Shown piece after piece: positions 26,601 through 34,438 of a stretch of DNA of 34,438 bases. Under the pieces are notes generated by a model. That model worked only from the letters and a program-made list of their open reading frames with translations, was not told the origin of the DNA and ran no database searches. Origin of the DNA: Thiomicrospira cyclica (GTDB lineage Bacteria > Pseudomonadota > Gammaproteobacteria > Thiomicrospirales > Thiomicrospiraceae). The stretch lies in NCBI GenBank assembly GCA_020726325.1, contig DYST01000008.1, forward strand, positions 1 to 34,438, in the 5' to 3' direction. A program made the translations under genes and the position numbers. Each line of letters starts with the position of its first letter. Within the stretch, counting starts at the first letter, position 1.

Positions 26601-28088
26601 CTAAAACAGGTCAACCCTGATGCCTTGGTATCGGTGAAATTGGTTGCCGAGCCTGGTGTGGGCACGATTGCAGCAGGTGTGGCTAAGGCTTACGCTGACT
26701 TAATCACCATTTCGGGTTACGACGGTGGTACAGGTGCATCCCCCTTAACCTCGGTGAAATATGCGGGTAACCCATTCGAGATGGGTGTTGCTGAAGCGCA
26801 TCAAGTGTTGCGTGCCAACGACTTGCGTGACAAGATTATTCTGCAAGCTGACGGTGGCTTAAAGACGGGCTTAGACGTGATTAAAGCGGCCATTTTAGGT
26901 GCGGAAAGTTTCGGTTTTGGTACTGCCCCTATGATTGCTTTGGGTTGTAAATACTTGCGCATTTGTCACCTCAACACCTGTGCGGTGGGTATCGCGACGC
27001 AAAATGAGCGTCTGCGTAAAGAACATTACATCGGCTTGCCAGAAATGGTCATGCACTACTTCCAGTTTGTGGCGCAAGAAACACGCGAATTGATGGCGAG
27101 TTTGGGCGTGGCACGCATGGAAGATCTGATTGGTCGTCTGGACTTGTTAGAAGTGATCGAAGGCGTGACTAAGCGTCAACGTCAGCTCGACTTTAGCAAG
27201 ATGCTCTCGGATGGCGGTATCAGCAAAGACAAACCACATATGAACAATGGTAGCCGTAACCCGTCATGGGATAAGGGCGAGCAAGCCGAAGAAATGGTGG
27301 TGCAAATTCTGCCAACTATCGGGGCTAAAACAGGCGGTACTTTCCATTTCCACCTGAAAAACACAGGGCGTTCGATTGGCGCGCGTTTGTCGGGTCAAAT
27401 TGCCAAGCGTTATGGTAATCACGGCATGAGCGATTCACCCATTACCCTAAAGCTCACAGGCGTTGCGGGTCAGAGTTTTGGTGTCTGGAATGCGGGCGGT
27501 TTGAACCTGCATCTCGAAGGCGATGCCAACGACTATGTCGGTAAAGGCATGGCGGGCGGCGAGATTGTCATCGTGCCGCCGAAAGGTTCTGCTTTTGATG
27601 CACACACGACGCCAATTGTGGGTAACACCTGCTTGTATGGTGCAACTGGTGGTAAGTTATTTGCAAATGGCACGGGCGGCGAGCGTTTCGGTGTACGAAA
27701 TTCTGGCGCGACAGCGGTGCTCGAAGGCATCGGAGACCATGGTTGTGAATACATGACGGGTGGTACTGTGGTGGTGCTGGGTAAAACTGGGGTCAACTTC
27801 GGTGCGGGTATGTCGGGTGGTATGGCGTTCTTGTTCGATGAGCATAATGAAGCGGTTGATAAGGTCAATACCGAAATGGTTGAGTTCTGCCGTATCGACA
27901 CGGAAGAAACAGAATCTTATCGCCATTACTTAAAAACGCTATTGAAAGAGTATCACGCACAAACAGGCTCTGCGACGGCAGAGGCGTTGTTAGCGAACTT
28001 TAGTCGTGACATTGGCAAGTTCTGGTTAGTGAAGTCGCGTGCGATTGGGTTAGATCGCTTGCTTGAACTATTTAGTAAGTCGCACTAA
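23622..28088 (+). CDS. gltB: Glutamate synthase (NADPH) large subunit
   Basis: Makes glutamate from glutamine and 2-oxoglutarate. The 1488-residue length is standard. The N-terminal glutaminase needs Cys20 (KENCGFG), exposed after removal of a 19-residue propeptide. The central and FMN-binding domains follow (LGGRSNSGEGGEDPARFG near 890; SVKLVAEPGVGTIAAGVAKA near 1010; DGGTGASPL near 1035). The 3Fe-4S cluster lies in CKYLRICHLNTCAVGIATQ near 1108. The C-terminal GXGXG repeats (GGEIVIVPP, GATGGKLFANG, GMSGGMAFLFD) are clear. AGGA lies 7 nt after which the ATG follows. It is the first gene of gltBD, behind a good sigma-70 promoter. Confidence 0.98.
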   Translation: MNELHRLQGLYDPSFEKENCGFGLIAQMDDQPSHWLVQTAIQSLSRMTHRGGVAADCCTGDGCGLLLKKPDAFFQSEAQAFGFVLNAVYAVGMVFLNKDVAKRAAGIAALEFALTTNGVSVAGWRKVPVNSSCLGEQATASEPDIEQVFVNAPESMSEANFNRALFVARRTAEMAVEANDGVFYIPSMHSQLMAYKGLVMPRELPIYYTDLNDERFASSSCSYHQRFSTNTLPQWRLAQPFRFLAHNGELNTIRGNRNWALARTNKFQTELMPQLQTLNPIVSQTGSDSNSLDNMLEVLMMGDMDAFRALRLMVPPAWQNVPHMDPDLRAFFEFNSMHMEAWDGPAGIVINTGKHAICAVDRNGLRPTRYVITKDRHITFASEIGVYDYEPASVVEKGHLKPGQVMAVDLATGELLRPTELDDRLKVRQPYRQWLDAGYLRLEGNPDGEADLLTLDTDNALTYQKYFQVSFEERDQIIRVLAEDGQEAIGSMGDDAPFAVLSEKIRPLYDYFRQVFAQVTNPPIDPLREAIVMSLNVSFGKEMNVFEETQAHARRLEATSPILSPSQFDKLLAICEPGYGHAIVSLHYEPNIGLEAAVRAVTAQAVAAVQAGKTLVVLSDNGIKQGQLTVHALLATGAVHHALIKAGLRCDANIIVDTATARDPHHFAVLFGYGATAVYPYLAYEAIADLYRTKELDNGKSLSKYLYNFRKGIDKGILKIMSKMGISTIASYRGAQLFEAIGLSNDIVDLCFVGTMTRIEGTRFDDLQADQASLAKDAFNPRKSISQGGVLKYVFNGEAHAFNPEVVNALRDACQQNDRAAYDRFASLVNNRRPMVLRDMWRVKANGAALSVDAVEPLEAILKRFDSAGISLGALSPEAHEGLAEAMNRLGGRSNSGEGGEDPARFGTVKMSKIKQIASGRFGVTPHYLVNAEVLQIKVAQGAKPGEGGQLPGAKVDATIGRLRHAVPGVTLISPPPHHDIYSIEDLAQLIYDLKQVNPDALVSVKLVAEPGVGTIAAGVAKAYADLITISGYDGGTGASPLTSVKYAGNPFEMGVAEAHQVLRANDLRDKIILQADGGLKTGLDVIKAAILGAESFGFGTAPMIALGCKYLRICHLNTCAVGIATQNERLRKEHYIGLPEMVMHYFQFVAQETRELMASLGVARMEDLIGRLDLLEVIEGVTKRQRQLDFSKMLSDGGISKDKPHMNNGSRNPSWDKGEQAEEMVVQILPTIGAKTGGTFHFHLKNTGRSIGARLSGQIAKRYGNHGMSDSPITLKLTGVAGQSFGVWNAGGLNLHLEGDANDYVGKGMAGGEIVIVPPKGSAFDAHTTPIVGNTCLYGATGGKLFANGTGGERFGVRNSGATAVLEGIGDHGCEYMTGGTVVVLGKTGVNFGAGMSGGMAFLFDEHNEAVDKVNTEMVEFCRIDTEETESYRHYLKTLLKEYHAQTGSATAEALLANFSRDIGKFWLVKSRAIGLDRLLELFSKSH

Positions 28089-28105
28089 ACGCAAAATCCC
28101 CCTAA

Positions 28106-29558
<1,453 letters not shown>

Positions 29559-29561
29559 CTC

Positions 29562-29792
29562 GTGAGTAAGTTGGATGCAGTAAAGGAAACGTTGAATACC
29601 TTGCGTGCGATTTTGGCAATTGTTGCAGCATTTTTGATTGCGTTTGGTGGTGTTGCTGGTTCTTTGTATGATAAAGGCAATATGGGACTACTGTTTTGGT
29701 TGTCGATTGGTTTAATTGTTGTTTTTGTTTCAATGGGCTTTTTAGCAATGCAAAAAATTGCGCAGAAAACAAAAGAAATTGAGGAGCTTTAG
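29562..29792 (+). CDS. Small two-helix membrane protein (76 aa)
   Basis: Two predicted transmembrane helices (about 16-36 and 42-64) joined by a short YDKGNMG turn, with charged, helical ends (MSKLDAVKETLNTLR and QKIAQKTKEIEEL). I do not recognise a family. It starts with GTG 3 nt after the gltD stop, so it is part of the glt operon, and its end carries the GAGGAG ribosome site for the next microprotein gene. A role linked to glutamate synthase is inferred only from position. Confidence 0.7.
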   Translation: MSKLDAVKETLNTLRAILAIVAAFLIAFGGVAGSLYDKGNMGLLFWLSIGLIVVFVSMGFLAMQKIAQKTKEIEEL

Positions 29793-29794
29793 TC

Positions 29795-29869
29795 ATGGAA
29801 AGTATTGCTTTAATTGTTGCAGCAGTTGCGGTTGTATCCTTATTTTATTTTATGATTAGATCGGCATAG
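29795..29869 (+). CDS. 24-aa membrane microprotein
   Basis: Too short for the ORF track. Reads MESIALIVAAVAVVSLFYFM then IRSA, stop: one hydrophobic helix with a Glu at the N-terminus and Arg near the C-terminus. GAGGAG lies 8 nt upstream and the start is 2 nt after the 76-aa gene's stop. It is the last ORF before the operon terminator. I do not recognise a family; it may partner the 76-aa protein. Confidence 0.55.
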   Translation: MESIALIVAAVAVVSLFYFMIRSA

Positions 29870-29878
29870 TAGAGAATG

Positions 29879-29903
29879 AAAGGGAGTCGAAAGACTCCTT
29901 TTT
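29879..29903 (+). terminator. Intrinsic terminator of the gltBD operon
   Basis: AAAGGGAGTC, loop GAAA, GACTCCTTTTT: a stem of about 10 bp (one G-T wobble) capped by a GNRA tetraloop, with a TTTTT run. It lies inside the track's 29876 ORF, so the Mrr start must be downstream. Confidence 0.85.
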
Positions 29904-29932
29904 CGTTAGAAATACTTGAAAAGAGATTAATG

Positions 29933-30847
29933 ATGGCGATTCCTGATTTTCAAAGTTGTATGATTCCTATTTTGCGAACTATTGCTGATGGTGCTGAGTA
30001 CAGTATGAAGCAAGTGGCAGATATGTTAGCCATTCAATTTGATTTGTCTGAACAAGAAAAGACACAAATGTTGCCAAGCGGACGACAAGAATTGTTTTAC
30101 AATCGCGTTGCGTGGGCTAAGTTCTATTTAAGTAAAGCGGAACTGATTCTTTCTCCTAAAAGAGGTTCTATTAAGATAAGTGAAGCTGGTATTAAGCTAC
30201 TATCCGAAAAAGTAGACTATATAAACTTAAAGTATCTGAAGAGATTTCCTGCATATGTTACTTTTAAGGAGCTAACTAAGTCTGAATCGGAAAATGATTT
30301 AGGTGTTGACGAACAGGACGGTGCCAGTCAAACTCCAGAAGAGTTGTTAGAATCCGCGCATCAAAAAATTAAGAAGGAGTTAGCGCAGGAGTTACTAGCA
30401 AATATTCTTTCATGCTCGCCAGTATTTTTCGAAAACCTAGTCGTGGAGCTGCTTGTTAAAATGGGTTATGGCGGCTCAAGAAAAGATGCAGGTCAGCGTG
30501 TAGGTCAAACCAGCGATGGCGGTATTGATGGTATTATCAAAGAGGATCGCCTTGGATTAGATACTATTTACATACAAGCGAAACGTTGGCAAGGCGGTGT
30601 TGGTCGTCCAGAAATTCAAAAGTTTGTCGGTGCTTTACAAGGTCAGCGTGCGAAAAAAGGGGTATTTATCACGACTTCTTATTACACTCAAGAAGCCAAA
30701 GAATACGTCAGTTTTGTGGATACAAAAGTTGTTTTGATTGATGGGCAATTACTTGCAGAACTCATGATTGATTTTGATGTTGGCGTATCGCCAGCAGCAA
30801 CTTACGTAGTTAAAAAGATAAACACAGACTATTTTGAAGAGGTGTAA
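29933..30847 (+). CDS. Mrr-type restriction endonuclease
   Basis: A modification-dependent (type IV-like) endonuclease. The N-terminal Mrr winged-helix domain (MAIPDFQS, LLPSGRQ-like segment, NRVAWAKFYLSKAEL near 53) matches the family from its first residue. After a variable linker comes the PD-(D/E)XK domain: FFENLVVELLVKMGYGG near 170, TSDGGIDGII near 200 with the catalytic Asp, and the IYIQAKRW (QxK) motif near 218. The track's start at 29876 runs through a terminator; ATG 29933 has AAGAG 7 nt upstream and matches the family start, giving 304 residues. No dedicated methylase is seen, as expected for Mrr. Confidence 0.9.
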   Translation: MAIPDFQSCMIPILRTIADGAEYSMKQVADMLAIQFDLSEQEKTQMLPSGRQELFYNRVAWAKFYLSKAELILSPKRGSIKISEAGIKLLSEKVDYINLKYLKRFPAYVTFKELTKSESENDLGVDEQDGASQTPEELLESAHQKIKKELAQELLANILSCSPVFFENLVVELLVKMGYGGSRKDAGQRVGQTSDGGIDGIIKEDRLGLDTIYIQAKRWQGGVGRPEIQKFVGALQGQRAKKGVFITTSYYTQEAKEYVSFVDTKVVLIDGQLLAELMIDFDVGVSPAATYVVKKINTDYFEEV

Positions 30848-30849
30848 TG

Positions 30850-31062
30850 ATGCAGATTACCATTGATGTTCCCGATAACCTAGCGCAAGAAGTCATCGAT
30901 TTTGTTGATTTTTTGAAGGCGAAATATACGCAAACATTGCCACATTCTTCATTGCCTAACGAGGTTGTAAGTGGCTTGGCGTTAAGCGAACAAACCTTAG
31001 CGAAAGATTGGTTAAATGATGAAGAGGATATAGCTTGGGCACATATTCAACACGTCAGGTGA
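30850..31062 (+). CDS. DUF2281-like antitoxin-type protein, partner missing
   Basis: A 70-residue protein with an N-terminal strand (ITIDVPDNLAQEVIDFVDFLKAKY) and a C-terminal acidic LSEQTLAKDWLNDEEDIAWAH that resembles DUF2281-type antitoxins, which are often paired with MazF/PemK or similar toxins. Start: TAATGATG overlaps the mrr stop; the second ATG has AAGAGG 7 nt upstream and is preferred. No toxin gene follows; the next ORF is an MGMT, preceded in frame by SGDIFAVEPF, which may be the remnant of a toxin N-terminus. Coupling to mrr suggests the pair moves or is expressed together. Confidence 0.6.
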   Translation: MQITIDVPDNLAQEVIDFVDFLKAKYTQTLPHSSLPNEVVSGLALSEQTLAKDWLNDEEDIAWAHIQHVR

Positions 31063-31084
31063 TATTTTTGCTGTTGAGCCTTTC

Positions 31085-31534
31085 ATGCGAATAGCTAAAG
31101 AAGTCCCCACCCCCTTCCAACAAGCCTGCTACGACTTGCTCAAACAAATCCCAACTGGCAAAGTCACTACCTATGCCGATATTGCGCATGCACTTGGCGC
31201 TAAAGCTTATCGAGCCGTCGGCACAGCGATGAACAAAAATCCTAACCCGATAATTGTCCCCTGTCATCGGGTGGTGAATGCGGATGGACGACTCGGCAAC
31301 TATGCCTTTGGCTGTGAACGCAAGCAGCAGTTGTTGGAAAGTGAAGGCGTGCGTGTCGTTGATGGCAAGGTGCAAGATTTTGAGCAGATAAGGTTTCTGT
31401 TTGAATCAGTCAACTCGATGATACAAGATGAGGGATTAGATTTGTTCGACCACCACGCCCTGTACGCTTTCGGTAGCCGCATTCAAGGCACTGCGAATCA
31501 GTCGTTATTTGTGTGTGCTGTGAGTAAAGAATAA
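31085..31534 (+). CDS. MGMT-family DNA methyltransferase fused to a broken nucleotidyltransferase remnant
   Basis: The first about 105 residues form a single-domain O6-alkylguanine methyltransferase-like protein: TGKVTTYADIA near 24, YRAVGTAMNKNP near 42, and the active-site PCHRV with Cys60 intact, so it is not an ATL protein (those have Trp there). Such proteins normally end near residue 105. Here the frame continues through about 40 residues containing ALYAFGSRIQGTANQS (about 125-140), the core motif of MNT-type nucleotidyltransferases, but the following DxD is missing and the frame ends in LFVCAVSKE. I read this as a fused, truncated MNT fragment. It starts 23 nt after the antitoxin gene; no clear Shine-Dalgarno. 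Confidence 0.8.
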   Translation: MRIAKEVPTPFQQACYDLLKQIPTGKVTTYADIAHALGAKAYRAVGTAMNKNPNPIIVPCHRVVNADGRLGNYAFGCERKQQLLESEGVRVVDGKVQDFEQIRFLFESVNSMIQDEGLDLFDHHALYAFGSRIQGTANQSLFVCAVSKE

Positions 31535-31536
31535 CT

Positions 31537-34254
31537 ATGAATCCTAATATGCTCACCTTAACTGCCAATAAACGCCTCGCGCAAACGATTTTGAGCCAGC
31601 ATGCTGCACAGCAATTAGCGGCAGGACAACGTGCGTGGGAAGCTCCAGAGGTACTCACGTTTGCTACGTGGCAGCGTCAGTTGTGGGATCGCTGGGTAAT
31701 TGAGCAATGCGAAACAGGCAATGAGCCGCCTATTTTGCTCAATAGCATGCAAACAAAACAGTTATGGCAACAAGTCATCGAAGCGCAGGCACAGAGTTTA
31801 TCTCACTTGCTGCATCCTGCCTTATTAGCAACGCAAGCTATGAATGCGTGGAAACTGATTCAGGCATGGCAAATCGATTTAAGCGACGCTGCTTTTAATG
31901 ATGGTACACCTGAACATCGTCAGTTCGCCAATTGGGCGCAGGTGTTTATGGCACTTTGTGCACAAGAAAATTGGTTGGACGAAGCGCGTTTACTGCCAAC
32001 ATTAATCGCCCATCTGGAAACACAATTAACCTCATCTTTGCCTAAGCAGATTCGTTTGCTTGGTTTTGTACAAATGACAGGGATTGAGCGTGCATTTTGG
32101 CACGCATTGCAGGCAATGGGTATTGATGTCGAAGGCTTAACCGAAGCTCAGGTTGCTTTTGCGCCGATTCAGTCCGCTTTATCTTTTGCCAGTATCGACG
32201 CTGAACAACACGCCATTGCCGAGTGGGTTGCTCAAAACTTAGAAAGACAGCCAGAAATGCGTTTGGTCGTCGCCTTGCCACGCATGGCAGAATGGCGCGA
32301 TGCCTTACTCGAAAAAATGATGTTGCGCTGTGCCAGCAAAAGCCTATTACCGCAACAACTCGATGCACCACCACCGATTAACCTCTCTTTGGGTGATCCC
32401 TTAGGACATCAACCGATTGTTGCCGTTGCTCGCTTGTTATTAGGCTTGCGCTACGATGGACTAGATCATGCTGATTTAATGACGCTGCTACAATCGCCTT
32501 TTACAGCTGGAACGGCAGATGCTTTGCGCTTAGGACAATGGTTAACCGAGGCACAAACAGCACGCTGGCAGTGGAAACATTTGTTTTCGCGCCTAAAGCA
32601 TGTCGAAGAAGCCCTTACGCAACGACAACTCGAACAAAGCGAGCTATCGGATAAAGAACAGCACAAACTCGCTGCTGTACAGTATGGGCTTACACGTTGG
32701 AAGCAATGGCAACTGCCCACAGACAGTAGCAATCAGCGATTACCTTCGGCTTGGGGCGACTGGATGCGGACGCGTTTGATGCAAGTCGGTATGGGAGCAA
32801 AAGGGCTAGGGAGTTTAGCTTATCAAGCATGGACTGCATTGGATGAAGCTTTTGACCAGCTCGCGCCTTTGGATTTGGTTAGTGGGCAAGTGTCGCGTGA
32901 AAAAGCCTTATCCTTGCTCGATGGTTTGTTGCTCACGCCGTGGCAAGCGCGGCAGGGCAAAACACAAGTACAATTGCTCGGCATGATGGAAGCCGCAGGC
33001 TTGGCTTGCGATGCCCTCTGGGTGGCTGATATGGGATTCGAGCAGTGGCCACCAAAGGCAACACCCAACGCGCTCATTCCATTGCGTCTACAAAAACAAG
33101 CGGGAGTACGTGATGCCGATCCCAGTAAACAAGCCGATTATGCGCGTCATTTATTAGCGGCGGTTATGGAAAAAGGACAAAATATTACCGTCAGTTATGC
33201 CCAAAGTGATGGCAGTCGGGTTGATTTATTACCATCGGGCTTATTGGATGTGGCGTGGGAAAGCACTTCCCACCCGATCATACCCCTCACGTCTCACGCC
33301 TTACCGCTTCTATGGCAAGACTGGCAAGCCCCGCCCTTAGCAAGGGATGAAATTGCTAAAGGTGGTACAAGCCTGTTTAAGTATCAGTCGCAGTGTCCGT
33401 TTCGGGCTTTTGCACAGTTCAGACTCGATGCGAAAGACATTAAATCAGCCAGCGAAGGTCCCGATGCTGCACTACGCGGTACATTGGTGCATGATGGTTT
33501 AGAGGCTGTGTGGAAAGCGATTGCTAACAGTGACAGGCTGCTCGCTTTAGAGGAATCTCAACGCCTCGCGCTGGTATCGGAAAAGGTAGCACAGACCTTA
33601 GCTAAAGCGCGGGAAGATGCGCCAGAATTATTGGGCGAGCGTTATGTTGCCCTTGAGCAAGAACGTATTACGGCATTAATTTTGAATGTGCTGACGAATG
33701 ATACTCAGCTTGCTTTATCTGACTTACCTGCATTTAACGTCGAAAGTGAAGCCAGTTTAGAGCGCGATGTGTGTGGGGTGGCGGTCAATTTGCGCATCGA
33801 CCGTTTGCAGCAGTTTAACAGCACAGAGCAAAAAGCAGTGTGGATTGTTGATTATAAAACGGGGACAGTTTCTAAAGACTGGCTGGGAGAACGTCCATGG
33901 GAGCCACAATTACCTGTGTATGCCATCGCGCTACAAGCGCGGAAAGATGTCGCAGGAATCGCCTTCTATGCCCTTAAAGATAACGACAATCCGACCCTAC
34001 AAGGATTAGCGCGTGATGATGTGCCATTACCTAAAAAAGAGAAGTCTATCACGAGTGCTGACTGGCAGATTCAGCTCGCACAATGGCAAGCCACCTTGCA
34101 AACCCTTGCCGATGACTTTAGAGCAGGGATTGCCGTTGCTGAACCGCTCATAAGTACAGGAAAAAATGCCTGTGGTTATTGTCATTTAAGCCTATTGTGT
34201 CGCAAAAGCGAGTGGTCGGGGATGGAAGAAGAGGACACGAGCGAAGCGTCTTAA
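31537..34254 (+). CDS. PD-(D/E)XK nuclease-family DNA repair protein (AddB-like, Fe-S)
   Basis: A 905-residue protein resembling the 'probable DNA repair protein' family (TIGR03623). The N-terminal two thirds is an inactivated helicase-like region (TANKRLAQTILSQHAAQQ at the start; no Walker A). The nuclease is at the C-terminus: FKYQSQCPFRAFAQF near 614, RGTLVHDGLEAVW near 648, and the catalytic IVDYKTG near 770, then EPQLPVYAIAL. Four cysteines, one in QSQCPF and three in CGYCHLSLLC near 880, would bind a 4Fe-4S cluster as in AddB. It usually pairs with a UvrD-like partner, which I do not see here. It starts 2 nt after the MGMT stop. Confidence 0.85.
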   Translation: MNPNMLTLTANKRLAQTILSQHAAQQLAAGQRAWEAPEVLTFATWQRQLWDRWVIEQCETGNEPPILLNSMQTKQLWQQVIEAQAQSLSHLLHPALLATQAMNAWKLIQAWQIDLSDAAFNDGTPEHRQFANWAQVFMALCAQENWLDEARLLPTLIAHLETQLTSSLPKQIRLLGFVQMTGIERAFWHALQAMGIDVEGLTEAQVAFAPIQSALSFASIDAEQHAIAEWVAQNLERQPEMRLVVALPRMAEWRDALLEKMMLRCASKSLLPQQLDAPPPINLSLGDPLGHQPIVAVARLLLGLRYDGLDHADLMTLLQSPFTAGTADALRLGQWLTEAQTARWQWKHLFSRLKHVEEALTQRQLEQSELSDKEQHKLAAVQYGLTRWKQWQLPTDSSNQRLPSAWGDWMRTRLMQVGMGAKGLGSLAYQAWTALDEAFDQLAPLDLVSGQVSREKALSLLDGLLLTPWQARQGKTQVQLLGMMEAAGLACDALWVADMGFEQWPPKATPNALIPLRLQKQAGVRDADPSKQADYARHLLAAVMEKGQNITVSYAQSDGSRVDLLPSGLLDVAWESTSHPIIPLTSHALPLLWQDWQAPPLARDEIAKGGTSLFKYQSQCPFRAFAQFRLDAKDIKSASEGPDAALRGTLVHDGLEAVWKAIANSDRLLALEESQRLALVSEKVAQTLAKAREDAPELLGERYVALEQERITALILNVLTNDTQLALSDLPAFNVESEASLERDVCGVAVNLRIDRLQQFNSTEQKAVWIVDYKTGTVSKDWLGERPWEPQLPVYAIALQARKDVAGIAFYALKDNDNPTLQGLARDDVPLPKKEKSITSADWQIQLAQWQATLQTLADDFRAGIAVAEPLISTGKNACGYCHLSLLCRKSEWSGMEEEDTSEAS

Positions 34255-34377
34255 GTCTCGTTTTATTGGTGCGAATATGTTATCTTTGCAACATCATTAA
34301 ACACTGCCCTATCTCGATGTGTTGTGATCATAATGGCTTATGATTCGCATGACAGCTAGGCGACAAGGAGTTGTTGC

Positions 34378-34438
34378 GTGTCTTCCGAATCCGATACCCG
34401 TGCTAATTATATCGACCCTGCGTTAGTCGCGGCGGGGT
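34378..34438 (+). CDS. HsdR-like type I restriction subunit, first 20 codons (truncated by window)
   Basis: GTG 34378 with AAGGAG 7 nt upstream opens a frame reading MSSESDTRANYIDPALVAAG. This matches the start of type I restriction endonuclease R subunits (ADTxxxYIxPALxxAGW). Only 61 nt are in the window, so the identification rests on a short N-terminus. A 123-bp gap separates it from the upstream repair gene, leaving room for its own promoter. Confidence 0.55.
   Translation, partial: MSSESDTRANYIDPALVAAG

Noticed and set aside
31059-31094. Tiny ORF from GTG 31059 (VIFLLLSLSCE) between antitoxin and MGMT
   Set aside because: Eleven codons and no ribosome site; probably chance hydrophobic reading of the intergenic/remnant sequence.
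34230-34266. Possible terminator after the PD-(D/E)XK gene (ACGAG...CTCGTTTTATT)
   Set aside because: Stem of only 5 bp with a 14-nt loop; too weak to report as a terminator.

Overview
The window is chromosomal DNA from a moderately AT-rich gammaproteobacterium. Gene content (lptM-lysA, mutY-yggX, hemE, gltBD, Rep helicase, HugZ-like protein, an AsmA-like protein, HDOD and PilZ proteins) fits the Pseudomonadales, perhaps a Moraxellaceae-like lineage; I cannot name the genus from the sequence. Coding density is high, and the only gap over 300 bases (about 8603-8977) holds an inverted-repeat element and a parS-like site. I saw no tRNA, rRNA, CRISPR array or complete insertion sequence.

Layout. 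1-2643: end of a class I methyltransferase gene (minus) and, divergent from it, rep. 2648-8602 (minus): AI-2E-family permease, a lone periplasmic binding protein, a CHASE-PAS-GGDEF-EAL sensor, a DUF475 membrane protein, and an unlisted 30-aa membrane microprotein. 8603-10383: the repeat/parS gap, then lysA and the unlisted lipoprotein gene lptM. 10384-12412 (plus): HugZ-like protein behind a sigma-54-type promoter, PilZ protein, unknown protein. 12389-14026 (minus): cysM, trmB. 14017-20872 (plus): mutY-yggX, degenerate EAL-HDOD protein, rpmE2, an exported SNase-like protein, hemE, rsuA-like, hexose-6-phosphate mutarotase, small unknown. 20877-23411 (minus): HDOD and AsmA-like proteins. 23622-29869 (plus): gltB, gltD and two small membrane proteins, closed by an intrinsic terminator. 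29933-34438 (plus): Mrr-type endonuclease, orphan antitoxin-like protein, an MGMT fused to a broken nucleotidyltransferase remnant, a PD-(D/E)XK repair nuclease, and the first codons of an HsdR-like protein.

How it fits together. Much of the window is housekeeping: nitrogen assimilation (gltBD), lysine, cysteine, heme, base-excision repair, tRNA and rRNA modification. A second theme is cyclic-di-GMP and HDOD signalling (four proteins). The right end (29.9-34.4 kb) looks accessory and defence-like, with toxin-antitoxin and nucleotidyltransferase debris.

The most notable structural signal is three parS-type palindromes (8900, 10792, 12932; 14, 15 and 16 of 16 matches to the ParB consensus) within 4.1 kb, two of them inside genes in the same codon phase. 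This suggests a chromosomal partition locus, usually origin-proximal. I did not find a convincing entirely new multi-gene system. The best candidates for something undescribed are the binding-protein/sensor operon and the microproteins.
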